64,000 bases of DNA from Cohaesibacter sp. (lineage in GTDB: Bacteria; Pseudomonadota; Alphaproteobacteria; Rhizobiales; Cohaesibacteraceae), in the NCBI GenBank assembly GCA_025210795.1, contig JAOAQZ010000039.1:1-64000 (forward strand), in the 5' to 3' direction. Below are positions 36,511 through 46,095 of this stretch, piece after piece (the stretch's first letter is position 1; every line of letters starts with the position of its first letter). A program made the translations under genes and the position numbers. The notes below the pieces were generated by a model. The model had not been told where the DNA came from. It made no database searches and was given only the letters and a program-made list of their open reading frames with translations.

Positions 36511-36984
36511 GTGGTAGATATCAAGGATCCAGAAAACACACTGGTAATGGAAACCACCAAAGGCAAAGTTGTTATCGAACTGCGCCCTGATCTGGCACCA
36601 AACCATTGCGCACGCCTTAAAGAACTGGCTCGCGAAGGCTTTTATGACGGCATCGTCTTCCACCGCGTGATCGACGGCTTCATGGCTCAGGTTGGCTGCC
36701 CGCACGGCACCGGCACCGGCGGTTCTTCCAAGCCTAATCTGGCTCAGGAATTCAACCCGACCAAACATGGCCGCGGTGCTTGCTCCATGGCTCGTTCCAT
36801 GGATCCAAACTCTGCCAACAGCCAGTTCTTCATCTGCTTTGCCGATGCTCCATGGCTCGACAACCAATATACCTATTGGGGTCAGGTCATTGATGGCATG
36901 GACAATGTCGATCAGATCAAGCGCGGCGAGCCTGTACAGGATCCTGACAGCATTGTCTCCATGAAGGTCGCAGCCGACCTCTAA
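36511..36984 (+). CDS. ppiB: cytoplasmic cyclophilin-type peptidyl-prolyl isomerase
   Basis: A 157-residue cyclophilin without a signal sequence, so it acts in the cytoplasm. The catalytic segment FHRVIDGFMAQVGCPHGTGT and the core ARSMDPNSANSQFFICF are intact. The start is a GTG with AGGA eight bases upstream. It lies 152 bases after its secreted paralogue and before the queA leader, from which it is separated by a terminator-like structure. Confidence 0.94.
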   Translation: MVDIKDPENTLVMETTKGKVVIELRPDLAPNHCARLKELAREGFYDGIVFHRVIDGFMAQVGCPHGTGTGGSSKPNLAQEFNPTKHGRGACSMARSMDPNSANSQFFICFADAPWLDNQYTYWGQVIDGMDNVDQIKRGEPVQDPDSIVSMKVAADL

Positions 36985-37004
36985 GGCAATCTCTGCAAAG
37001 CTTT

Positions 37005-37084
37005 AAAGCCTGAGCCAGCCCCTTGGTGCCATGCCATCCGAACAGGTATGCAGGCGCAATAAGGACGCTGCCTCAGGCTTTTTT
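37005..37084 (+). terminator. long-loop terminator after ppiB
   Basis: AAAGCCTGAG (37005-37014) and CTCAGGCTTT (37072-37081) form a perfect 10-bp stem with a 57-base loop and a T run of six. The loop may hold further structure. The rest of the 362-base gap up to queA (37085-37346) shows no gene or recognised riboswitch. Confidence 0.65.
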
Positions 37085-37346
37085 GTGCGCTTATTACTGC
37101 AATGACTAGAGAGCGACCTTGCGCGCCAAAAATTGGGTTGCGGCAAGGGCTGAGATAAGTTACGACCCGTCCATCATAAAGCCTGCGGAACAAGACTTGC
37201 CTGTTAGCCCACAGGGCCATTGGGAGGCTTTTCTCCACGCTTTATGAGTTATTTGCACCGGCAAATAGCCAGGCCTCGCTCATTGCCAATAGTGCGATAT
37301 GGGATCTGGATTTTACTCAACGCCAATTCTGCCTTCTGGAGAGACC

Positions 37347-38402
37347 ATGCGCGTCGACCTTTTCGACTTTGATCTTCCCCAAGATAACATCGCCTTGCGT
37401 CCCCATGCACCACGCGATGAAGCCAAACTGCTTCTGGTCCATGGTGCCTGTGAAACCGGCAAGGCTTTCGAAGATCATTCGGTTCTGGATCTGCCTAAAT
37501 TTCTTGAGGCCGGCGATGCTCTTGTTTTCAACAATACCAAGGTCATTCCCGCAGAACTTGCAGGCATTCGCGTTCGTGGCGAGATCGAGGCAAAGGTCGG
37601 CTTTAACCTTCATAAGCGCGAAGACGCCAAAACCTGGCGCGCATTTGCAAGGCCAGCCAAAAAGGTGCAATGCGGAGATCTTGTCCGTTTTGGCGCAGAG
37701 CTAACCGCAAAGATTGAAGAAAAGGGCGATGCAGGCGAAGTCGTACTCTCTTTTAATTGCTCAGGCCCCGAACTTGATCAGGCTATTGCCGAGGTGGGCC
37801 ATATTCCGCTGCCGCCGTATATTGCGTCCAAACGCAAGGAAGACGAGCGCGACAAGCACGACTACCAGACCATCTATGCCAAGGAAAAAGGCGCAGTTGC
37901 AGCGCCAACAGCGGGCCTGCATTTTACGGATCGCCTGTTTGACGCGCTGGATGAAAAGGGCATTGAGCGCCATTTCGTCACCTTGCATGTGGGGGCAGGG
38001 ACCTTTTTGCCGGTAAAAGCCGACGATACCGACGACCATAAAATGCATTCCGAATGGGGCGAATTGCCAGAAGATCTTGCCAATCATCTTAATGAAGTCC
38101 GCGCGCGCGGCAATAAAGTCATTGCCGTTGGCACCACATCACTGCGCCTTCTTGAAAGCGCGGCGCGAGAGAGCGGCAAAATTGAAGCCTTTTGCGGAGA
38201 CACCGATATCTTCATCACGCCGGGCTACGAGTTCCGTGCCATTGATGGCTTGATGACCAATTTCCACCTGCCCAAATCAACGCTCTTTATGCTTGTTTCG
38301 GCCCTGATGGGACAAGAGCGAATGCAGGCGGCCTATGCCCATGCCATCGAGCATGATTACAAATTCTACTCATACGGAGATTCATCTTTGCTGCTGCGTT
38401 GA
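37347..38402 (+). CDS. queA: S-adenosylmethionine:tRNA ribosyltransferase-isomerase
   Basis: A 351-residue enzyme that transfers the ribosyl part of SAM to preQ1 in tRNA, making epoxyqueuosine. N-terminal [20 protein letters not shown] is typical, followed by [29 protein letters not shown] and [16 protein letters not shown]; the C-terminus has [20 protein letters not shown]. The ATG at 37347 has a GGAGAG site; sixteen more in-frame codons upstream are unlikely to be translated. It is paired with tgt, which inserts preQ1 into the same tRNAs, so the two genes cover consecutive steps. Confidence 0.96.
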   Translation: MRVDLFDFDLPQDNIALRPHAPRDEAKLLLVHGACETGKAFEDHSVLDLPKFLEAGDALVFNNTKVIPAELAGIRVRGEIEAKVGFNLHKREDAKTWRAFARPAKKVQCGDLVRFGAELTAKIEEKGDAGEVVLSFNCSGPELDQAIAEVGHIPLPPYIASKRKEDERDKHDYQTIYAKEKGAVAAPTAGLHFTDRLFDALDEKGIERHFVTLHVGAGTFLPVKADDTDDHKMHSEWGELPEDLANHLNEVRARGNKVIAVGTTSLRLLESAARESGKIEAFCGDTDIFITPGYEFRAIDGLMTNFHLPKSTLFMLVSALMGQERMQAAYAHAIEHDYKFYSYGDSSLLLR

Positions 38403-38441
38403 TATCAGCCCGCCTGATACCCCCGCGCAGATAGAAGGATT

Positions 38442-39695
38442 ATGAAAGAGATGACCAAGATGACCGCCGATACAATCGCCGCGCAGGACGACAATCCGTC
38501 CGCAAATCAGGTAAATGGACTTGATCGCGACAAAATGGGGTTGGGACAGCCGCTTCCCAATCCTGCGCCAAAGGAGTTTGGCTTTAAACTGCTAGCCCAG
38601 GACGGCAAGGCTCGCCGGGGTGAGGTCTCCATGCCAAGGGGCACCATCCGCACCCCCGCCTTCATGCCGGTTGGAACAGCGGCAACGGTCAAATTCATGT
38701 ATCCCGGACAGGTGCGTGATCTGGGGGCTGATGTCATTTTGGGCAATACCTATCACCTGATGCTGCGCCCTGGCGCCGAGCGGATCAATGCGTTGGGCGG
38801 ATTGCATAAATTCGCCAATTGGCAATATCCGATTCTGACAGATTCCGGCGGGTTTCAGGTCATGTCTCTGGCCAAATTGCGCAAGATGAGCGAAAAGGGC
38901 GTTGAGTTCCGCTCCCATGTGGATGGCGTCAAACATATGATGACCCCTGAGCGCTCCATTGAAATTCAGTGCCTTTTGGGCTCCGATATTCAAATGCAGC
39001 TTGATGAATGCACCAAGCTGCCAGCAACAGAAGACGAAATCGAGCGCGCCATGCAATTGTCCCTTCGCTGGGCCGAGCGCTGCAAAACCGAGTTCGGCGA
39101 CCGTCCGGCACAGGCCATGTTCGGCATTGTGCAAGGGGGGGATATTCCTCGTCTGCGTGAAGAATCGGCGCTGGCGCTGAAAGCCATGGACCTTAAAGGC
39201 TACTCCATCGGCGGCCTTGCTGTCGGCGAGCCGCAGCATGTTATGCTTGATATGCTGGATGTCACTTGCCCGCTCTTGCCCGAGCATAAACCGCGTTACT
39301 TGATGGGGGTTGGCACGCCGGATGATCTGATCGAATCTGTCTCACGTGGCATCGATATGTTTGACTGCGTCATGCCAACACGGGCAGGGCGTCATGGTCT
39401 TGCCTATACCCGCTATGGTAAGGTCAATCTCAAAAATGCCCGCCATAAGGACGATCCGCGGCCGCTGGATCCTTTAAGCTCCTGTCCAGCCGCGCGCGAC
39501 TATAGCCGCGCCTATCTCTATCACCTTGTCAAATCAAACGAGGCGCTTGGCTCCATGCTGCTGACATGGAACAATCTGGCCTATTATCAAGAGCTGATGC
39601 AAGGCATGCGTGATGCCATCGAAGCTAAGCGATTTGATGATCACAAGGCAGAAGTAAAGGAAGCTTGGGCTAAGGGAGATATTCCGGCTCTTTAA
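38442..39695 (+). CDS. tgt: queuine/preQ1 tRNA-guanine transglycosylase lacking zinc ligands
   Basis: A ~417-residue enzyme that swaps guanine 34 of target tRNAs for preQ1. The barrel core is intact: [32 protein letters not shown] with the catalytic Asp, and [20 protein letters not shown] with the nucleophile Asp. The zinc site is not. Where E. coli has CxCxxC, this protein reads SSCPAA before [11 protein letters not shown], keeping one Cys, and 26 residues later Asn (TWNNLAYY) replaces the ligand His. There is a ~45-residue N-terminal extension relative to E. coli. Starts at 38442, 38451 or 38460 are all possible. It follows queA by 39 bases and should be cotranscribed with it. Confidence 0.93.
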   Translation: MKEMTKMTADTIAAQDDNPSANQVNGLDRDKMGLGQPLPNPAPKEFGFKLLAQDGKARRGEVSMPRGTIRTPAFMPVGTAATVKFMYPGQVRDLGADVILGNTYHLMLRPGAERINALGGLHKFANWQYPILTDSGGFQVMSLAKLRKMSEKGVEFRSHVDGVKHMMTPERSIEIQCLLGSDIQMQLDECTKLPATEDEIERAMQLSLRWAERCKTEFGDRPAQAMFGIVQGGDIPRLREESALALKAMDLKGYSIGGLAVGEPQHVMLDMLDVTCPLLPEHKPRYLMGVGTPDDLIESVSRGIDMFDCVMPTRAGRHGLAYTRYGKVNLKNARHKDDPRPLDPLSSCPAARDYSRAYLYHLVKSNEALGSMLLTWNNLAYYQELMQGMRDAIEAKRFDDHKAEVKEAWAKGDIPAL

Positions 39696-39747
39696 TGAAG
39701 AGCAATCTCAACCTTTAGGGCATCCGGCCCACAGCAGCTTTTAAAAC

Positions 39748-39780
39748 CAGTGCCCAAATTGTTCGGGTGCTGTTTTTTTT
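39748..39780 (+). terminator. terminator of tgt
   Basis: CAGTGCCC (39748-39755) and GGGTGCTG (39765-39772), eight pairs including two G-U, followed by eight T residues. Confidence 0.8.
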
Positions 39781-39855
39781 GATCTGCTGTTTGTTATGCA
39801 TTTTCGAACTCATAATTATCATCCAAACCTGCATTTGCGCCGGGATGTCTGTGCA

Positions 39856-40362
39856 TCAGGTCGGTGTGCCTGGTGCCAGGGTAATAACCGTTGAAACAAT
39901 ACGCCATTTCTTATTGCCCATATCTTTCAGACCATAAGACACGCGCCAACGCAGCCCCTTGGTGTCAATCAGATATCCATGCTGGACAGGAACATCACCA
40001 GAGAGGCTAAGCGTATCAAGCTGGAAGCTCTTTCCGTGGCGCACGGGGAAATAGCGGCGCGAGAAGAAGGCAAGCATTTGATCTGCTGACTTGAAATGAT
40101 CTTGCGTTTTTTGCGTAAAGGTCTTGGAAAACTGATCAGGCTTTTGCTGCGATAAACTCCCAACATGCATCCGCACGACAAAGGCAATGATGGCTTTATC
40201 GATCACACTGATCTTTAAGGGTTTCATTGCCGGTGCAGGCAATGTCTTGTCGATGGCTATATTCTGAGCCGGTGGTTTGATGATAGATTGATCGGCATTC
40301 GCCACTCCAGCAGACAAGACTGCTAAAGCAAGCGCACCGCTAACAAAGTAGCGTTTCATCAT
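39856..40362 (-). CDS. secreted DUF4864-like protein
   Basis: A 168-residue secreted protein: signal peptide MMKRYFVSGALALAVLSAGV, cleavage near NADQS. The mature domain resembles DUF4864: a helical start (VIDKAIIAFVVRMHVGSLSQ), ADQMLAFFSRRYFPVRHGKS, and a beta sheet with DTKGLRWRVSYGLKDMGNKK followed by a Trp-Arg-Ile strand. The fold is probably NTF2-like. No enzyme activity is known for the family. It is convergent with tgt and stands alone. Confidence 0.75.
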   Translation of the reverse strand: MMKRYFVSGALALAVLSAGVANADQSIIKPPAQNIAIDKTLPAPAMKPLKISVIDKAIIAFVVRMHVGSLSQQKPDQFSKTFTQKTQDHFKSADQMLAFFSRRYFPVRHGKSFQLDTLSLSGDVPVQHGYLIDTKGLRWRVSYGLKDMGNKKWRIVSTVITLAPGTPT

Positions 40363-40645
40363 AACTTGTCTCCTACATAAAGTTGCGTCGTCTCCTTTTT
40401 GTCGAATCCGCGAATTACAGACTATTCCTTATAATATAGCGCAATAAGTGCGCATTGTCAGACCATTCAAGCCAATTACACTTAAATTTGACTAAATATG
40501 AGGAGGGGATTACACCTGCGAAAAACAGATATATCGAGTGAAAGAACGGATATTTACGATGGGAGAACAAGACCTTAGTCGCACGTTTACTATGCGATAA
40601 ATGCGCTATCAGCGAGAAGAAAAAGATTGGTCTTGAAGGGAGAAA

Positions 40646-40721
40646 TGGTGTGCCCGGAAGGATTCGAACCTTCGACCGTCCGATTAAAAGTCGGATGCTC
40701 TACCAGCTGAGCTACGGGCAC
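40646..40721 (-). tRNA. tRNA-Lys (anticodon TTT), copy 1
   Basis: 76 bases on the minus strand: acceptor GTGCCCG pairing with CGGGCAC, anticodon loop CTTTTAA with TTT, T-arm GGTTCGAATCC, encoded CCA. The sequence is identical to the copy at 40995-41070. Confidence 0.97.
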
Positions 40722-40994
40722 TTACCGTTTTGGTGAGGCAACTTTTAGCAGATTTTTCGCCCCAGTCGATAGCTGATTTGATACAAAATGGGTTTTCACC
40801 AACATTCTTAAGAAGGAAAAGTCCAAACTCATAATTTGCCAATCTGGCAGACAAAAAATTACCAGATCTCCAAGGAGGCATGAATGCAGCAGAAGCTGTA
40901 TGTGAAAATCCATACAACCTCAACGACTTGCGCGCAACTGGCACTGCACGAGACTGCTGGCAAAAAAAGAAAATCAAATAAAGCAGGGGGAGAA

Positions 40995-41070
40995 TGGTGT
41001 GCCCGGAAGGATTCGAACCTTCGACCGTCCGATTAAAAGTCGGATGCTCTACCAGCTGAGCTACGGGCAC
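40995..41070 (-). tRNA. tRNA-Lys (anticodon TTT), copy 2
   Basis: Same 76-base sequence as the copy at 40646-40721, also on the minus strand, with the same anticodon and CCA end. Confidence 0.97.
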
Positions 41071-41509
41071 TTACCGTGTTCGGTGAGCGCCTTTTTAATG
41101 GATTTTTCGCCCCAGTCAACCGCTAGTCGCTTGATGGCGAGTTTTTTCATGGGAAAACTCCAATCTCATCCATCCTTTACACAGAATGGCACAAAAACTA
41201 AAAAGCAGCAGAGGCCAAAAAGTGGCTATTTCAAAGACTTAGATTGTGCTCAAGATCGAGAAAAGCGGTTTTCCATAATGCCAAACATGAACAAAATTTA
41301 AATGTAAATTGTTTAAACCAGAGGCCAAGATTGAATTTGATCAATGTGACGGACCATATATCACGCCAAAAAGTAAGCAATCGTGGCCTGTGACTCTGTC
41401 TCACAGCCAATTGAATGGAACGCGACCAAGAAACCCTCTATATAGGGCGATATATCCTGGCGGCCTTAATGCAATGTCCGCCATTTGGAGAAATTCCCAG
41501 GAGCCTTGA
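41071..41509. other. intergenic stretch between tRNA-Lys and ccdA
   Basis: 439 bases. The first ~47 belong to the duplicated tRNA flank. The rest is AT-rich, with AAAATTTAAATGTAAATTG near 41293-41311, and holds no convincing gene. The ccdA ribosome site CAGGAG is at its end. Confidence 0.5.
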
Positions 41510-42247
41510 ATGGAAATTGATGTCACACTCACAGGGGCCTTTATCGCGGGCTTGCTGTCTTTCATTTCCCCCTGTGTGCTGCCGCTGGTGCCTCCCTATC
41601 TATGTTATATGGCAGGGGTTTCCATGGATCAGCTTACAGGAAGTAATGACACCAACCGGGCTGCAACCCGCGTTATTCTTTCAGCCCTTGCTTTTGTTTT
41701 GGGTTTTACCACCATTTTCGTTCTGCTTGGGGCAGGGGCATCTGCAATTGGGCAGACCCTGAAAACCTATTCCGGTATTCTCAATTATATTGCAGGTGGC
41801 GTGATCATTGTCATGGGCCTGCATTTTCTCGGCGTGTTTCGTATTGGTCTGTTATACCGCGAAGCGCGGGTGAATGTTCAGCGCAAACCAGCAGGCTTCT
41901 TTGGTGCCTATCTGATCGGTCTTGCTTTCGCTTTCGGCTGGACACCCTGTATTGGTCCCGTATTGGGCACCATTCTGCTTGTTGCCGGTATTGAGGAAAG
42001 CGTCCAGCAGGGTATGATTCTGCTAACCGCCTATAGTCTGGGGCTTGGCGTTCCCTTCATGCTCGCCGCTGCCTTCGCCGGTCAGGCATTCGGCGTTATG
42101 AATCGATTCAAAAAACATATGGGCACTATCGAGAAAATGATGGGCGGGCTGCTCGTTGTAACCGGCATTTTGTTTATCACAGGCCAAATTCAAAATGCAG
42201 CTTTCTGGCTGCAGGAAATGCTGCCAGCACTCAATTCCATTGGCTAG
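41510..42247 (+). CDS. ccdA: cytochrome c biogenesis protein CcdA
   Basis: A 245-residue inner membrane protein of the short DsbD/CcdA type with six predicted helices. It carries electrons from cytoplasmic thioredoxin across the membrane to reduce periplasmic thiols for cytochrome c maturation. The redox Cys pair lies in SFISPCVLPLVPPYLCY (helix 1) and FGWTPCIGPVLG (helix 4). A CAGGAG site precedes the start. It has its own terminator and stands apart from other ccm genes in this window. Confidence 0.94.
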   Translation: MEIDVTLTGAFIAGLLSFISPCVLPLVPPYLCYMAGVSMDQLTGSNDTNRAATRVILSALAFVLGFTTIFVLLGAGASAIGQTLKTYSGILNYIAGGVIIVMGLHFLGVFRIGLLYREARVNVQRKPAGFFGAYLIGLAFAFGWTPCIGPVLGTILLVAGIEESVQQGMILLTAYSLGLGVPFMLAAAFAGQAFGVMNRFKKHMGTIEKMMGGLLVVTGILFITGQIQNAAFWLQEMLPALNSIG

Positions 42248-42270
42248 AAAATCACATTCCAGCCAAAGCA

Positions 42271-42298
42271 AAAAAGGGGCTCATGTGAGCCCCTTTTT
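42271..42298 (+). terminator. terminator of ccdA
   Basis: AAAAAGGGGCTC and GAGCCCCTTTTT separated by four bases (42271-42298), with A and T flanks that also allow action on the minus strand for the convergent transporter gene. Confidence 0.88.
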
Positions 42299-42323
42299 CA
42301 TTGAATTGGAACCGATAGACAGC

Positions 42324-43265
42324 CTAACGCTTAAACAGGCGCTCAAACGGCAGGGTTGCGGTTATAACTCCAGACATAACCAAAATAAGCCCAACCAGAT
42401 GGAAATCTAGAAAAGCCTCTCCAAGAAAGGTAACGGCCAACAACACGCCAACGGGCGGCAGTAGATACATGAAAATACCCGCTGTAGCAGGCCCAAGCAC
42501 CTTGATACCATATTGATAACAAATAAAGGCCAGCACGCTGGAGACAAAGCCAAGGCCCAAAAGAGAATACCATTGCTCTGGCTCCGTTGGCCAAAAAGCC
42601 GCATTTTGAGCCTCCATTATCGAGAACGGGACCATCATCAAAGCCCCAACCAGCGCCACAATGGCGAACATTCCAATGGTAGAAACCGGCTGAAGAACCC
42701 GTTTCTTTGACAAAACAGAGTAAATAGCCCAGCCAGTCGCGGCCATCACAAACAAAAGATCACCGGAATTGAACTCAAGCGCCAGAAGTTGCTCAAGATT
42801 TCCTTGCACCACAATATAAACAATGCCGAGAATCGCTAAAATAATGCCCAGAACCTCACGTGCAGAAATGGGTCTTCCTCGGAAAATCCTTTCCATGATT
42901 AGTATCAGAACGGGAGAAGAGGTGTAAATCAGTGTTCCATTGGTAGCGCTGGTATATTTAAGCGCAAAATAAACACCTGCGCCGCAGATGCCGATACTCA
43001 AAAAGGCATTCAACCCAACCAGCTTCCATTGCTCCAGCAAAACTTGCCTGCTTGACCAGATGGCAGACCAGGCAAACGGCAATATCATTGCAAATGCGAG
43101 TCCCCACCGAAAAAGGGTCAGGGTAAAAGGCTCGATCGACTTAACCGCAATGCTTCCAATAATCAGATTGGAGGAAAAGAAAAAAGGGCTCAGCAATAGC
43201 AGCCCATAGGCAAGCAACTTGGAAGGCACAGCTTCTATCTCGCAGCAGGGAGGAGAGGAATGCAT
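42324..43265 (-). CDS. DMT superfamily (EamA) transporter
   Basis: A 313-residue membrane protein with ten predicted helices in two EamA repeats: LLLSPFFFSSNLIIGSIAVK and LTLFRWGLAFAMILPFAWSA in the first, SGDLLFVMAATGWAIYSVLS and YLLPPVGVLLAVTFLGEAFL in the second. Family members export amino acids, nucleosides or other small metabolites; the substrate here is unknown. The N-terminal 14 residues (MHSSPPCCEIEAVP) are hydrophilic. It is convergent with ccdA. Confidence 0.92.
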   Translation of the reverse strand: MHSSPPCCEIEAVPSKLLAYGLLLLSPFFFSSNLIIGSIAVKSIEPFTLTLFRWGLAFAMILPFAWSAIWSSRQVLLEQWKLVGLNAFLSIGICGAGVYFALKYTSATNGTLIYTSSPVLILIMERIFRGRPISAREVLGIILAILGIVYIVVQGNLEQLLALEFNSGDLLFVMAATGWAIYSVLSKKRVLQPVSTIGMFAIVALVGALMMVPFSIMEAQNAAFWPTEPEQWYSLLGLGFVSSVLAFICYQYGIKVLGPATAGIFMYLLPPVGVLLAVTFLGEAFLDFHLVGLILVMSGVITATLPFERLFKR

Positions 43266-43446
43266 CCGCTATCGTCAAGCTTGTTCAAGGCCAGCTTAAA
43301 GAGGCAGGCAATAAAAGATGCATGATTGAAAGGAAGATCCAATCGTCAGACTAGTAACCAACTTGGAAAACAAAGACAAGACGAGAAATTGCCTCAGCAA
43401 CTTCAAAGAGCAATGGAAAGGGAGGCAATGCGAACAGGTTTCTCGC

Positions 43447-44589
43447 TCAGCGATTAAGAACCAAGGCCTGACCTTGGAAAGGAGAAACATTGCAACCATA
43501 GCCGCGGTCTTTCAAGCGAGCGCAAAGAGCAGCCGCATCCGCAGCATTTTGAAGCGGGCCGACAAGTAGATTGAGATTAATCCGATTGCCATCCCCTTGC
43601 GCGATAGAAGTGACAGGGCGCAAATCTCCGATAATCTGGTTTTGTGTCCCGGCAATTTCAAGCCATGCCGAACGCAACTCGGGCAGAGAAACAAATTGCC
43701 CAAGATTAAGAGCAAAACTTGTCTGGCTTGTGGTTAGAATTTGCTTGGGAGGCGGAACAATCTTGCTAATGGGGGAAAGCCGAGTTTGAGCAGACCCAAT
43801 CACCCCTGCCGCGGGCTTTGTTTTTGGCAAAACCTGCTGGCTAGAAGCTGCTTTTTCAGATTTTGTATCTAGATCCATCGGCGCGCGCTTTAGCTGCATA
43901 TTCGCTTGGGGGCGCACTGAGAAAGGATCAAATTGCTGCTGCGGTTTCACCGGAACAAGCGGCCGAATAGAGCCAGTGGCCTGCTTGTCAACCATCACAG
44001 CCCCCCCGTTTTTAAATTCGGCCTGTGAATTCTGGCCGGGAAGCGGCACAACACGCACGCGCCGTTTATCCCTTGATGCTGCCGCATTCTTTTGTTTCGC
44101 CTCAAGGCGATTCTGGGCCTCAAGGCTTTCAAGCCTTTGGCGCAAGCGTAGATTCTCGGTGCGGAGCCGCTTGCTTGTGGTGTGAAACGCTTCGATCTCG
44201 CGCTGCATTTCGTTGAGCTGCTTGCTCAATCTGGCCATAAGCGCTTGCTGTTTTCTATCCTCCGCGAAGGGATCAAAACTGGCGCTCTGCTGCTCCAAAA
44301 GGATCTGAGGCTTTAGCCCGCTCGCCACATCGTCACTATCTGGAAGGTTAGAAGAACCCGAGGCTAACGCAGAGTGATTAATAGAGGCCGTTGCAGGCTC
44401 ATCTTTGTCGATAGATCCAGTAATAATTGGCGCAGACGGACGCTCCAGAGATGCAACATCTCCAGAGGACAGATTCGTTTGATTGGAAGTATCAACTACC
44501 GTCAAAGCAAGCATGCCGGTAAGGCCCGCTACAAATGCCCAACCGACCATCATGCTTGCGTCGAAAATAGTTTTCCCACGCCGCGCCAT
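43447..44589 (-). CDS. membrane-anchored coiled-coil protein with SPOR-like C-terminus
   Basis: A 380-residue protein. A short basic lead (MARRGKTIFDAS) precedes one membrane helix (MMVGWAFVAGLTGMLALTVV), so the rest should lie in the periplasm. A coiled coil spans about residues 118-170 (ALMARLSKQLNEMQREIEAF, LRTENLRLRQRLESLEAQNR). A Pro/Gln/Lys-rich linker leads to a C-terminal domain (about 295-380) with NLLVGPLQNAADAAALCARL and KDRGYGC. This pattern resembles SPOR peptidoglycan-binding domains. The ATG at 44589 has a perfect AGGAGG site; the upstream TTG is rejected. It is divergent from glmU. A cell-envelope role is inferred. Confidence 0.75.
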   Translation of the reverse strand: MARRGKTIFDASMMVGWAFVAGLTGMLALTVVDTSNQTNLSSGDVASLERPSAPIITGSIDKDEPATASINHSALASGSSNLPDSDDVASGLKPQILLEQQSASFDPFAEDRKQQALMARLSKQLNEMQREIEAFHTTSKRLRTENLRLRQRLESLEAQNRLEAKQKNAAASRDKRRVRVVPLPGQNSQAEFKNGGAVMVDKQATGSIRPLVPVKPQQQFDPFSVRPQANMQLKRAPMDLDTKSEKAASSQQVLPKTKPAAGVIGSAQTRLSPISKIVPPPKQILTTSQTSFALNLGQFVSLPELRSAWLEIAGTQNQIIGDLRPVTSIAQGDGNRINLNLLVGPLQNAADAAALCARLKDRGYGCNVSPFQGQALVLNR

Positions 44590-44754
44590 AAATAGCCTCC
44601 TCAAGCGCGAATCTTTTAATTCACGCTTTATTAAGCAAAGTCTTTTTTTTAGTAAGCTGCAAGCCTCGTTCTAAATTCTGTATCAATTGTTCATTAGGTA
44701 AAAATGCCTTAAAGACTACTGAACAGAGATATTTGCACTCTAAGGAGACGCTCC

Positions 44755-46095
44755 ATGACGCTTCGTTCATGCCAGGCCATTATTTTGGCTGCAGGACAGG
44801 GAACCCGAATGAAGTCAAGCAAACCAAAGGTTTTGCATGAAGTTGCGCATTTGCCCATGGTCTGCCATGTCGCCAAATCCGCTCTTGGGGCCGGGTGCGA
44901 CCAGCTATCACTGGTTGTTGGGCCTGATATGGAACAAGTGCATGATAGCGTTAAAAAAATCCACAGCAACATTGTGGCCCATTCCCAAATCGAGAGATTG
45001 GGTACTGCCCACGCTGTACTGGCCGCACAAGCAGATCTGCTCGATCCATGCGATGATGTCATCATCCTTTATGGCGACACGCCACTGGTGCGCACCGAAA
45101 CAATAGAGCAAATGCGCAAAAATTTGGCAGGCGGAGCCGATATAGTGGTGCTGGGCTTTAAAACGGAAACACCCGGTCCGTATGGCCGCCTTTTGGAGAA
45201 AGATGGCCAACTGGTCGCCATTCGCGAAGCCAAGGATGCATCACCCGATGAACTGAAAGTCAATTTCTGCAATGCCGGTATTATGGCCTTTGCAGGCGGC
45301 TCCATCCTAGATCTGCTAAAGGCGATTGATAATAACAACGCGCAAGAGGAATATTACCTCACCGATGCGGTTGAGCTGGCCAATGCACGAAGCCTTTCCG
45401 TTGTGGCTTTGGAGGCGGACGAAGTAGAAGTGCAGGGCGTAAACAGCCGTGCAGAGCTGGCAAAAGTAGAAGAGACTTTCCAGATAAATGCCAGAAGCAA
45501 AGCCATGGCTCAGGGCGTTACCCTCACTTCGCCGCAAAGTGTTTTCTTTGCCCATGACACCAAGTTGGGCAAGGATATCGTGATCGAGCCCAATGTGATA
45601 TTCGGCCCCGGCGTTGAAGTCAGCGACAATGCCACAATCAGAGCGTTTTGCCATCTGGAAGGGGCAAAAGTAGCCTCCGATTGCGTCATCGGCCCCTATG
45701 CCCGCCTGCGTCCCGGAGCCGATTTGAAAGAAAAAGCCAAAGTGGGCAATTTCTGCGAGGTGAAAAAGTCCGTCATTGAAGAAGGGGCCAAGGTGAATCA
45801 TCTCAGCTATATCGGCGATGCCCATGTCGGGGCAAAAGCCAATATCGGGGCGGGGACCATTACCTGCAACTATGACGGTTTCAACAAGTTCAAAACCACC
45901 ATTGGAGAGGGAGCCTTTATCGGATCCAACACGTCTCTGGTCGCACCGGTAACCGTAGAAGAGGGCGCAAATGTCGGTGCTGGCAGCGTTATTACCAAAA
46001 CAGTTGAAGCCGGGGCATTAGGCCTTACGCGAGCAAAGCAGGTCTCCCTTGCCAATTGGGCAACCCGCTTTCGGGCCAAGCAAGCCAAAGATTAG
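44755..46095 (+). CDS. glmU: bifunctional UDP-N-acetylglucosamine pyrophosphorylase / glucosamine-1-phosphate acetyltransferase
   Basis: A 446-residue enzyme making UDP-GlcNAc, the precursor of peptidoglycan and lipopolysaccharide. The N-terminal uridyltransferase has ILAAGQGTRMKSSKPKVLHE (residues 10-29) and ILYGDTPLV. The C-terminal left-handed beta helix has hexapeptide repeats (VIGPYARLRPGADLKEKAKV, VNHLSYIGDAHVGAKANIGA, then GTITCNYDG). AAGGAG precedes the ATG. It lies 138 bases upstream of glmS, which supplies glucosamine-6-phosphate for the same pathway. Confidence 0.97.
   Translation: MTLRSCQAIILAAGQGTRMKSSKPKVLHEVAHLPMVCHVAKSALGAGCDQLSLVVGPDMEQVHDSVKKIHSNIVAHSQIERLGTAHAVLAAQADLLDPCDDVIILYGDTPLVRTETIEQMRKNLAGGADIVVLGFKTETPGPYGRLLEKDGQLVAIREAKDASPDELKVNFCNAGIMAFAGGSILDLLKAIDNNNAQEEYYLTDAVELANARSLSVVALEADEVEVQGVNSRAELAKVEETFQINARSKAMAQGVTLTSPQSVFFAHDTKLGKDIVIEPNVIFGPGVEVSDNATIRAFCHLEGAKVASDCVIGPYARLRPGADLKEKAKVGNFCEVKKSVIEEGAKVNHLSYIGDAHVGAKANIGAGTITCNYDGFNKFKTTIGEGAFIGSNTSLVAPVTVEEGANVGAGSVITKTVEAGALGLTRAKQVSLANWATRFRAKQAKD

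Larger units (their letters stand above)
40646..41117. repeat. tandem duplication of tRNA-Lys with its upstream region
   Basis: The units 40646-40767 and 40995-41117 match across the tRNA and on through the upstream flank. The tRNA is identical, TTACCGT follows it in both, GGTGAG is shared, and a 17-base block GATTTTTCGCCCCAGTC is exact (40751-40767 and 41101-41117). Between them lies about 227 bases of unrelated sequence. The shared flank probably holds the tRNA promoter. Confidence 0.8.

Noticed and set aside
37085-37346. Possible preQ1 riboswitch before queA-tgt
   Set aside because: No preQ1 aptamer pattern (short stem with A-rich tail ending at a ribosome site) could be found.
40498-40575. 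25-codon frame near an AGGAGG sequence
   Set aside because: The AGGAGG is inside the frame rather than before it, and nothing supports translation.
41309-41509. Frame of 66 codons upstream of ccdA
   Set aside because: No ribosome site, no hydrophobic or domain pattern; it ends at the ccdA start region by chance.
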